From: Kofleriaceae bacterium
Lineage (GTDB): Bacteria > Myxococcota_A > Polyangia > Haliangiales > Haliangiaceae
Direction of reading: 5' to 3'
Assembly: GCA_016763395.1 (NCBI GenBank)
Contig: JAESTW010000577.1
Coordinates: 1-8,224 of the forward strand
Length of the DNA: 8,224 nt
Part shown: piece after piece, positions 1 through 5,986 of the stretch
Numbering within the stretch: position 1 is the first letter of the stretch
Layout: each line of letters begins with the position of its first letter
Program-made: the position numbers and the translations under genes
Notes under the pieces: model-generated
The model's database searches: none
Told to the model about the DNA's origin: nothing
What the model saw: only the letters and a program-made list of their open reading frames with translations

Positions 1-21
1 CTTTTCAGTTCTATTATTTCT

Positions 22-43
22 CGCTATTCAGTTTTCAAAGACC
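22..43 (-). promoter_or_regulatory. boxA-like antitermination element, distal copy
   Basis: The minus strand reads GGTCTTTGAAAACTGAATAG, close to the CTTTGAAAACTGAATA block found in front of rRNA genes in many bacteria and related to E. coli boxA (TGCTCTTTAACA). It lies just downstream of the ACAGGG/CCCTGT hairpin and just before the left edge. BoxA RNA binds NusB/S10 to keep polymerase processive through rRNA. It is the second copy in about 235 nt, which supports an rRNA gene immediately to the left. Confidence 0.5.
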
Positions 44-240
44 GACAGGGTTGCCCCTGTTTGCCCCCAGTAACTTGCGTTGCTTCGTTGCTGGGATGCG
101 GCTTATATCGGATTAGCTGGTGGCCGTCAACCTCTTTCTGTCTTATCTGAAGGTTTCTTCAGAGGAGAGTTTGAGAGGAGAGTGTTTTCGTTGGTTGGTG
201 CTAGTTGCACACACGAAAGCACTGGGCTTTGGCTAATCTT

Positions 241-256
241 CAATTTTCAAAGAGCT
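241..256 (-). promoter_or_regulatory. boxA-like antitermination element, proximal copy
   Basis: The minus strand reads AGCTCTTTGAAAATTG, starting 2 nt after the tRNA-Ile 3' end. The core GCTCTTT matches E. coli boxA (TGCTCTTTAACA) and the following AAAATTG matches the usual continuation. The placement fits a tRNA-led rRNA transcription unit, where antitermination is set up after the tRNA and before the rRNA gene. Confidence 0.5.
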
Positions 257-258
257 AG

Positions 259-332
259 TGGACCTGGAAAGATTTGAACTTTCGACCCCTCGCTTATCAA
301 GCGAGTGCTCTAACCAGCTGAGCTACAGGTCC
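259..332 (-). tRNA. tRNA-Ile (GAT anticodon)
   Basis: This is a complete cloverleaf on the minus strand. The acceptor stem GGACCTG pairs with CAGGTCC. The D arm carries AGCTCAGCTGGTTAGAGC. The anticodon stem CTCGC/GCGAG encloses TTGATAA with anticodon GAT (plus-strand 296-298). The T loop is TTCAAAT. The discriminator is A at 259. CCA is not encoded: the next bases are CTA, so the CCA-adding enzyme must supply it. The molecule is 74 nt without CCA, the usual length for tRNA-Ile. tRNA-Ile(GAT) normally sits between 16S and 23S, but here no 16S precedes it. A promoter is 20 nt upstream and the kinase gene starts about 200 nt away in the opposite direction. Confidence 0.96.
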
Positions 333-351
333 GTTTGCTTTGGTGGAGCGG

Positions 352-380
352 CGTATACCCTTGGAGCATACCCGTGTCAA
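352..380 (-). promoter_or_regulatory. Sigma-70-type promoter for tRNA-Ile/rRNA unit
   Basis: The minus strand has a perfect -35 TTGACA (375-380), exactly 17 nt of spacer, and -10 TATACG (352-357, 4 of 6). A GC-rich discriminator (CCGCTCC) follows, a feature of stringently controlled rRNA and tRNA promoters. The predicted transcript starts near 345, about 13 nt before the tRNA. The 333-532 spacer otherwise holds only the divergent upstream region of the kinase gene. I saw no convincing plus-strand promoter there. Placing a promoter here argues against protein coding across 335-532. Confidence 0.6.
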
Positions 381-532
381 ACATGAACACGAGGTTTCCT
401 GAATCAATATCGTATTTCTCCAAAACGGGGGCTTTGAGCGCGAAAAGTCACTCAGTAAGCGCAGGATTCGATCGGAAGCAGCCCTCCCCTTCTATCGGGA
501 CCGGTTTTAGTTTTGATATCCTGCTCTACAAG

Positions 533-1873
533 ATGTTGGAAAGGATAGGAAACTGCCGAATCGTAGATGAAGTCGCCTCTGGGGGCATGGCTGTCGTCTA
601 CCGCGCTATACAAGACGATTTGCATCGTACCGTCGCTATCAAGGCGCTAAAGACATCGATGGTCAACGACGAGCAAATTTCGATTCGCTTCGAACGGGAA
701 GCTGAATCGCTGGCAGCGCTCCAGCACGAGAACATTATTAACGTCTATGACTTTCACCGTCAGAGTGGCGGCCTGTTTATAGTCATGGAATATGTCGAGG
801 GAACCGACATTTACGATTTGCTCGATCTCTGCGGTCGCCTGCCCTCTGATGTGGCTGCAATCATTGCTGTGCAAGTTGCCCGTGCGCTCGACTACGTTCA
901 CTACCGAAACGTCATCCACCGTGACATTAAGCCGGCCAATATCATGGTCTCGCGGCAAGGCGGTGTGAAGCTCATGGATTTTGGCATCGCTAGAGATGAC
1001 AACCGTGGTGACGAACTCACCCAGACAGGTACGGGGATTGGAACGCCCTCCTATATGTCACCGGAGCAAATCTTGGGCGACAAGCTCGACGGCAGCTCGG
1101 ACATTTTCTCGCTTGGCATCGTTCTCTATCAAATGGTGACTGGCAAGAAGCCCTTCGTCGAAGATCGCGAACGCTCTGTAATGAACAAGATTCGGACAAC
1201 GCCACATGTGGCTGCCCGAAAGCTCAATCCCGACATTCCCAAAGAACTTGAACGAATCATCGACAAGTGCTTGGAAAAGGACCCCAAGAACCGCTGGCGT
1301 TCGGGACAGGCCCTGGTAACTGCGCTCGAACGATACCTGGCTAAAAATGTCGAGATGAACTACCACACCAAACTGGTGCTGTTTCAAAAAGACAGAGATA
1401 TTCTTACTCAACTTGAAGTTGACGAGTATCTCAATCCCAATATGTTGGAGATGAACAATCCTCTCTCTCCCAAAAACGTACAAGCCAGACGCCTTATCCG
1501 CAGAGCGCTCATCGTGCAGTCGACAATTTTGGCGGTCGCCACCCTCATGGTTGGACTTATTCACTTGGCGCCTGTGGGAGCAACCGTTCCGGCAATCGTC
1601 GTCCAACAAGAAGTTAAAACAGGGTATCTACAGATTGTGGTCAATCCTTGGGCTGAAATTATCGTCGATGGAGAGTCCCGCGGCTTCACTCCGATGGCGT
1701 CTCCTATAGCTCTTGATGAAGGCTCTCACAGCATTTTGCTTAAAAACGATTTTTACGACATCTATCAAGAGGTGTTGGTTATCGAGGCGGGGCCACCGGA
1801 AGACGCCCTGCTCTTCCGAATCGACTTGGACGAACTTCCCGCGGCACAAGCTCCGGTCCCGGAGACACCATGA
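533..1873 (+). CDS. Membrane Ser/Thr protein kinase with extracytoplasmic PEGA domain
   Basis: This is a Hanks-type kinase of 446 aa. The kinase domain is at about 5-268: P-loop ASGGMAVV (15-22; the first Gly is Ala, common in bacterial 'ASGGM' kinases), Lys37, alpha-C Glu56, HRDIKPAN (129-136, catalytic Asp131), DFG (149-151) and SPE (176-178). The catalytic residues are complete, so it should be active. The activation loop is Thr-rich (163-171). A linker of about 55 residues leads to one TM helix (about 325-345). A PEGA domain follows (about 364-418), with the typical D-G-x-x-x-G-x-T-P (379-387) and G-x-H (397-399). The topology is cytoplasmic kinase, extracytoplasmic PEGA. The frame is open back to a TTG at 335, with a GTG at 374 (GGAG 7 nt upstream) and an ATG at 383. 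I chose ATG 533 because the family usually starts just before the P-loop and the earlier codons overlap the divergent promoter and look non-coding. The stop overlaps the next gene by 4 bp. The substrate is unknown. Confidence 0.93.
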   Translation: MLERIGNCRIVDEVASGGMAVVYRAIQDDLHRTVAIKALKTSMVNDEQISIRFEREAESLAALQHENIINVYDFHRQSGGLFIVMEYVEGTDIYDLLDLCGRLPSDVAAIIAVQVARALDYVHYRNVIHRDIKPANIMVSRQGGVKLMDFGIARDDNRGDELTQTGTGIGTPSYMSPEQILGDKLDGSSDIFSLGIVLYQMVTGKKPFVEDRERSVMNKIRTTPHVAARKLNPDIPKELERIIDKCLEKDPKNRWRSGQALVTALERYLAKNVEMNYHTKLVLFQKDRDILTQLEVDEYLNPNMLEMNNPLSPKNVQARRLIRRALIVQSTILAVATLMVGLIHLAPVGATVPAIVVQQEVKTGYLQIVVNPWAEIIVDGESRGFTPMASPIALDEGSHSILLKNDFYDIYQEVLVIEAGPPEDALLFRIDLDELPAAQAPVPETP

Positions 1874-2787
1874 GAATAGGCAGTACCATTCCAACACTCG
1901 TCTGCGCCATATATCTCGCTATATTGTCCGGCGACACTGCTCACGCGAAACCGGGCTCAAAACGACATCGAGTTCACCAGGGTGACACCTTGGAACTCTT
2001 GGCTGCGGAGTACTATGGCAACCGCGTTCACAAAATCTACATTATGGTCGAGAACCAACTCGATCATGTACGGGATTTAAAGCCTGGCGAGATTCTCCGT
2101 ATTCCCATCTCGGAACAAATTACAGTCGCCAAGGGCGATACCCTTGCTGGCCTCGCTGCCACCTACCTCGGCGATGCAAACAAAGTCGGCTACCTGGCAG
2201 AGGTCAATGGGTTGACACCTGAATCCTCATTGGCGCTCGGACAAGAGCTAACCGTTCCGATGCAGGTTCGCTATCGCTCGACCGGAGAAGTGTCACTTCG
2301 CGACATCGCGTTGGGATTGTTTGCCGACGCGAAACTGGCCACACTGCTGCAACAGTACAATAAGCTGGGGTCTCCGACTCTCACCGCCGGACAGGTCATT
2401 TATATACCTGTTCCAAAGATACGAATTCAAGCGTCAAAGCGGCGCCCCAAAGATGCAGATGCCAAGGCTCGTATTGCTCAGCGCAAAGCGATGCGCGCCA
2501 ACGCATTGCGAGTGCTTCCCGGTGCTCAGGCCGCATGGAGAACAGGCGAGTTTGGCGTTGCGAAGCGGGAATTGGTAGCGTTGGACACCGACTATTTGGA
2601 TGCAAGCTTGGCGTCTGAAATATCTGTCCTTCTGGGCGCGGTGTATATAGCCTTTGACGACGAAGACTCCGCTCTTGCGAGTTTTTCTAAAGCGCTCTCC
2701 CGGCGTCCCAAAACAGAGTTGTCTCCGAAGTTGTACTCTCCGAAGATTTTAGAAATTTGGGCACACGCAAAAGCCAAGATCGACTAA
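1870..2787 (+). CDS. Exported LysM-repeat protein with helical C-terminus
   Basis: The product is 305 aa. A signal peptide (1-26) has a hydrophobic core and a likely SPase I site after AHA26. LysM 1 is at about 33-80 (H-Q-G-D-T-L, ending L-R-I-P-I) and LysM 2 at about 83-131 (A-K-G-D-T-L, ending L-T-V-P-M). A degenerate third repeat at about 135-182 has S-L-R-D-I in place of the G-D-T start but keeps the G-Q-V-I-Y-I-P-V end. LysM binds N-acetylglucosamine-containing glycans, usually peptidoglycan. A basic linker (about 184-215) precedes a helical C-terminus (about 216-303) resembling TPR units (A-L-A-S-F-S-K-A-L-S-R-R-P, 268-280). No catalytic domain is visible, so a wall-binding adaptor is the best reading. 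The start codon overlaps the kinase stop in ATGA, implying translational coupling, so it may deliver wall information to the kinase PEGA domain (inference). Confidence 0.88.
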   Translation: MRIGSTIPTLVCAIYLAILSGDTAHAKPGSKRHRVHQGDTLELLAAEYYGNRVHKIYIMVENQLDHVRDLKPGEILRIPISEQITVAKGDTLAGLAATYLGDANKVGYLAEVNGLTPESSLALGQELTVPMQVRYRSTGEVSLRDIALGLFADAKLATLLQQYNKLGSPTLTAGQVIYIPVPKIRIQASKRRPKDADAKARIAQRKAMRANALRVLPGAQAAWRTGEFGVAKRELVALDTDYLDASLASEISVLLGAVYIAFDDEDSALASFSKALSRRPKTELSPKLYSPKILEIWAHAKAKID

Positions 2788-2793
2788 GTCCCG

Positions 2794-3804
2794 ATGCATT
2801 TGCTAGCCAAGAGTCTCCGCTTTCTCCCGAGTTTTGCATTTCTAGGATTGGCAGCCATCGCTTGCAACGAACCGCCCGTGCCAACCGATGGAGAGTTGGA
2901 GGGACGGGTTCTCGGGCTGACCCTGGGAGAGCAAATACCTGAATCCCTGCGGACAACGTCTCCGTACCGCTGCGCTCGCCCCAAGAGTACACCCGGCCGG
3001 GTTCCGAGCTTTGCCAACACGGGCACCTCGCTAGTAGACGGTATTTTAGAACTCGATAGAAGCGTCGAGGGGCCGTTACATGTGGCTTTTGTTGGCGATT
3101 CTCGAGGGGCTCATGCTCACACAATCACTCAAACGACACAGCTGCTCACTGCGCTCTCCTCAGAAAACCTCGAACTATTGGTCAGTGTGGGAGGACTCGG
3201 GACGAATTTACACGACATCAAGTCAATCCTGTCCGTGCTGAGTTCGGACAAGCGGGTTCCCCTGATCGCGTATCCGGGCGACCGCGAGTCCGTGGGCGAT
3301 CATCGTCAGGCCATTGATGAACTCGCCAAAGACGGCAGAACTGTCATCGACGGTTCAAGTTTCCCCCTGATTGCGATGGGCCCCCTGCTCTTGGCGGGAC
3401 TCCCTGGGATTCCCTATTCCTCCAATTTAGTCTCTGGCGATGAAGGCTGTATCTACACTCTAGACGATGCCAACCAGTTGATCGCCAGTATCCCGGACAG
3501 TGACAGAAAAGTTATTTTAACAACCTATGCCCCCTTGGCAGGACTGCCGACCGAGTTGGGTCAAAGCGGCATCCCTGTGGGTGTGAAAGTTGCCAGTGCT
3601 CAGAGCAGCGATCCTCCTATTTGGGCAGTGATTCATGGGCTAACACGGTCTCCGAAGCTCCTGGCCCAAGGAGCGATCACGGCGAAATCGCCACAGCAGG
3701 CGATCATTGCGGGCTCTTTGGATCCCAGCGAAGGGACAAGCGATGCGCTGATTCTCTCAATTTCTCGCAAACGAATCGACTGGCGACGCTTTCGCTCACC
3801 CTAA
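2794..3804 (+). CDS. Lipoprotein with degenerate metallophosphoesterase-like fold
   Basis: The product is 336 aa. The N-terminus (1-23) is a lipoprotein signal peptide with lipobox A-I-A-C24. Position +2 is Asn, which by the E. coli rule means outer-membrane sorting. The body (about 95-325) resembles a calcineurin-like phosphoesterase: a hydrophobic strand into GDSRG (101-105), LLVSVGGLG (128-136) where families have G-D-L/I, IAYPGDRE (158-165) where they have G-N-H-D/E, ILTTYAPL (241-248) where they have H-x-P-L, and VIHGLTRSP (279-287) where they have G-H-x-H. Most metal-binding His and Asn residues are absent, so a binding or scaffolding role is more likely than catalysis. I am moderately sure of the fold and less sure that it is inactive. 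The start lies 6 nt after the LysM stop with no clear Shine-Dalgarno, consistent with coupling in one operon. Confidence 0.75.
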   Translation: MHLLAKSLRFLPSFAFLGLAAIACNEPPVPTDGELEGRVLGLTLGEQIPESLRTTSPYRCARPKSTPGRVPSFANTGTSLVDGILELDRSVEGPLHVAFVGDSRGAHAHTITQTTQLLTALSSENLELLVSVGGLGTNLHDIKSILSVLSSDKRVPLIAYPGDRESVGDHRQAIDELAKDGRTVIDGSSFPLIAMGPLLLAGLPGIPYSSNLVSGDEGCIYTLDDANQLIASIPDSDRKVILTTYAPLAGLPTELGQSGIPVGVKVASAQSSDPPIWAVIHGLTRSPKLLAQGAITAKSPQQAIIAGSLDPSEGTSDALILSISRKRIDWRRFRSP

Positions 3805-3857
3805 TCAGGCTGCTTCATTGACCTAGTACTCACTCGAGCGCTACGCTATGCGCCGGC

Positions 3858-5894
3858 TTGAATACTCCCTCCGCCAAATTCATTTGTCCCCAATGTCAGT
3901 GTTCCTTTCTGAAGGAGACACCGTATTGCGGCCAATGTGGCGCAGATATGAGACGCGCCTCGCGACTCAAAAAGGCTGAGCAAGATTCTGAAGATTCGGC
4001 GCTAAACGTGACTGCAATCGGAAGCCAGCACCACGAAAAACGGCGTGCTAAAGATCCTTGGATTGGCAAGCTTGTCGATGGTCGATACCAGGTCGAAGAA
4101 GTCTTGGGTCGAGGCGGGATGGGGGTTGTCTATAAAATCAAGCACAAGCGCATGGGCAAAATTGCCGCGATGAAGGTGCTCCACAGCGAACTGGCTAGCG
4201 ACCCCGAGGTTGTCATTCGCTTTCAAACAGAAGCAGAAGCTGTCTCGCGTCTCGGACATCCAAACACCGTACAAGTCTTCGACTTTGGAGCGGAAAACGA
4301 TGCACTCTACCTGGTAATGGAGTTTGTCCGTGGGCAAGATCTCGGAGCCATCATCGACCGAGATGGTCCGATGGACTTCAAGACTCTCGCTCCCCTGCTC
4401 GGACAAATCTGCGGTTCACTGGAAGAGGCACACGCACTCGGAGTGATCCACCGCGATCTAAAGCCCGAGAATATACTCGTGAGCTGAACTCACTCGGGCA
4501 AAGACTTCATCAAGGTCTTAGACTTTGGCCTAGCAAAGTTGAGCGAGCGCGACGACGCATCGGCCATCACATCCGCGGGTACAATTTTGGGAACCCCGTA
4601 CTACATGTCACCCGAGCAAATTCGGGCCGAAGATGTCGATCACCGAGCGGACATCTACTCCTTTGGCGCGCTGATGTTCCGCTTGCTAACTGGAGAAAAT
4701 GCGTTTAACGCCAAAACGCCCGTAGGTGTCCTCACAAAGCATCTGACGGAGCCTCTTACAGCCCCCAGCCTAACCTTTCCCGAGCTCGACATTCCCCCTG
4801 AAGTTGACGCCATCATTCTAAAGTGTTTGGCAAAAAATCCGGACGACCGCTACCCAAGTGTTCGCGAACTATTGCAGGATATAGAAAACCTCTATATGGA
4901 TCTGCAGACCGGATCCAGTACCAGTGATGTCAGGCAGCCTCCAACGGAGTGGTTGGCCACCGCCACGGGAAAGAACGCCCCTGTGGCGGCACTTCTCGAA
5001 GATGAGCTTGACCACGGTATGGATGTCCAAATGCGTCTGCGCCGCGGGGACCTTGATGACTTTGAATCAAAGCTCAAGCGCAACCGCCTAGTTCGGCTCA
5101 TTTTCATTCCCATGCTGGTGCTCGGAATGCTTGGCGGGGCATCGTACTTTCTATTGTTCCGGCCAGAAAAACCTCACACCGTTGAAGTCAACCCGAACAA
5201 CGAGCTGGGGCAAGCGACTTTGATCGCAGGCAATACCGAGGTATCTGGCTACATCGGAGCGCGAGTCAGCAAGACCAAGGCAGACCAAGACTTCTTCCGC
5301 TTTAACTCGCCTGTGAATAGAGACGGCAGCGAAGTGGTTTCTGTAAAGGTAACGGCACCACCGAACATTGATATTAGCATCGACCTCTACGATACAAGTG
5401 GCACATTACTCAACCACAGCGATGAGGCTGGAGTTGGAGAAAATGAGTCACTCCGTCGCTGGAGAATAAACGGCCCTATCGTGGTTGCGGTATCCGGCGT
5501 ACGTGATGGCAACGACTTCCCCACAGAGAATGTAAGCGACCCGTACGTGCTCAAGGTGATGTTTTTGCCAGCTGACACCCGCCTTGAGTCCGAGCCCAAT
5601 GACAGTCGTGCAGATGCAAACTCACTCTCGCCCGGTTCGCCCTTGAGTGGCTATTTGGACCGCAAGAATGACAAAGATGTCTATCGCCTCTTCGAGGCCG
5701 AAGGCGAGTACCGATTACTCATAAGCGGGTCCGATGAACTTCCTGTGGAATGGCGGCTCGATGTCGGTGAGTGGAAGTCCTCGCTAACGACTGAACTTAC
5801 TCTCGACAAAAGCAGTACCATCACGATTCGGAGAAGCCCGTTGGACGAGTCCGGACAAGACATCGCGTATACAATCGATGTCAGTCCCAGATAG
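3858..5894 (+). pseudogene. Zinc-ribbon membrane Ser/Thr kinase with PPC-like domains, interrupted by in-frame TGA
   Basis: This is one reading frame of 678 codons broken only at codon 210. A zinc ribbon has CPQC (10-13) and CGQC (24-27). A charged linker leads to a Hanks kinase: P-loop GRGGMG (84-89), Lys106, alpha-C Glu125, HRDLKPEN (198-205). Codon 210 is TGA. The same frame resumes at once with T-H-S-G-K-D-F, then DFG (222-224) and SPE (251-253). A TM helix spans about 414-434. Two PPC-like beta-domains follow (about 443-570 and 577-678), each with the N-x-x-x-x-A-x-x-L...G-Y pattern; E-P-N-D is clear in the second. The 209-residue product would lack DFG and the membrane anchor. The remainder has only a TTG (4539), inside the kinase fold, so it is unlikely to be made alone. 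The start is TTG 3858 without a visible Shine-Dalgarno; ATG 3848 is out of frame. No other lesion is visible, which fits a recent nonsense mutation, a sequencing error or readthrough. Confidence 0.82.
4485..4487 (+). other. In-frame TGA inside kinase catalytic core
   Basis: This TGA lies 4 codons after N205 of HRDLKPEN and 12 codons before the DFG Asp, both in one frame. It sits in the loop of a short perfect hairpin (GTGAG-CTGAA-CTCAC, 4479-4493). TGA ends the first kinase gene (1871-1873), so it is a normal stop in this genome. The position is a variable loop residue in related kinases. A C-to-T change of CGA (Arg) is the simplest origin; TGG (Trp) by G-to-A is another. A selenocysteine role is unlikely because no metal or redox site lies here. 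Confidence 0.9.
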
Positions 5895-5895
5895 T

Positions 5896-5926
5896 ACACC
5901 TCCTTCGGAGGTTATTCGGTGTTTTT
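5896..5926 (+). terminator. Candidate intrinsic terminator after kinase cluster
   Basis: Right after the stop of the last kinase gene, ACCTCC-TTC-GGAGGT (5898-5912) forms a 6-bp stem. An alternative outer stem, ACACC (5896-5900) with GGTGT (5918-5922), runs directly into TTTT (5923-5926). The second pairing has the classical stem-plus-U-run form, though with a bulge. An overlapping AT-rich repeat, TGTTTTT/AAAAACA (5920-5939), could act on either strand. This convergent spacer (5895-5986) shows no gene. hemB ends at 5987 on the other strand. Confidence 0.5.
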
Positions 5927-5986
5927 CTGGCAAAAAACATCGGCTACCCAGCGGAGCGGCGTTTGCGCGCCCCGGACAGTCTACGT

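Larger units (their letters stand above)
1..258 (-). other. Structured leader RNA downstream of tRNA-Ile, likely rRNA operon leader
   Basis: No protein gene is credible here. Read on the minus strand, this follows tRNA-Ile and holds two boxA-like elements and three inverted repeats: TCTGAAG/CTTCAGA at 146-163 (7 bp, loop of 4), CCAGTAAC/GTTGCTGG at 67-94 (8 bp with one wobble) and ACAGGG/CCCTGT at 45-60 (6 bp, loop of 4). None has an adjacent U-run on the minus strand, so they look like leader structure rather than terminators. The last minus-strand bases (positions 11 to 1) read GAACTGAAAAG, similar to the 5' end of many 16S rRNAs (E. coli AAATTGAAGAG). I infer that a 16S gene begins at the left edge. 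A 23S gene is the alternative, because boxA also occurs before 23S. No tRNA-Ala is present. Confidence 0.5.

Noticed and set aside
164..178. GGAGAGTTTGAGAGG resembling a 16S rRNA 5' end on the plus strand
   Set aside because: It matches only AGAGTTTGA. The following bases are not the conserved TCCTGGCTCAG block, and no rRNA follows.
80..277. Small plus-strand open frame of 65 codons
   Set aside because: It runs antisense through the leader and into the tRNA-Ile 3' half, and has no ribosome site or domain.
335..532. N-terminal extension of the first kinase from TTG 335, GTG 374 or ATG 383
   Set aside because: These codons overlap the tRNA promoter on the other strand, the peptide has no recognisable domain, and the kinase fold begins right after ATG 533. 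GTG 374 with GGAG upstream remains the best alternative.
1058..1609. Long open frame antisense to the first kinase
   Set aside because: It lies wholly opposite a gene with intact kinase motifs, shows no recognisable domain and has a composition expected of a shadow frame.
4485..4530. Selenocysteine insertion at the in-frame TGA
   Set aside because: The region after the TGA can form only short stems and lacks a clear SECIS apical loop. The position is a variable loop residue in kinases, not a redox or metal site, so there is no functional reason for selenocysteine.
4539..5894. Independent gene starting at TTG 4539
   Set aside because: The TTG lies inside the kinase fold just after DFG and has no ribosome site. 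The open frame reaches back to the TGA and encodes the missing kinase motif, so it is the second half of the upstream gene.
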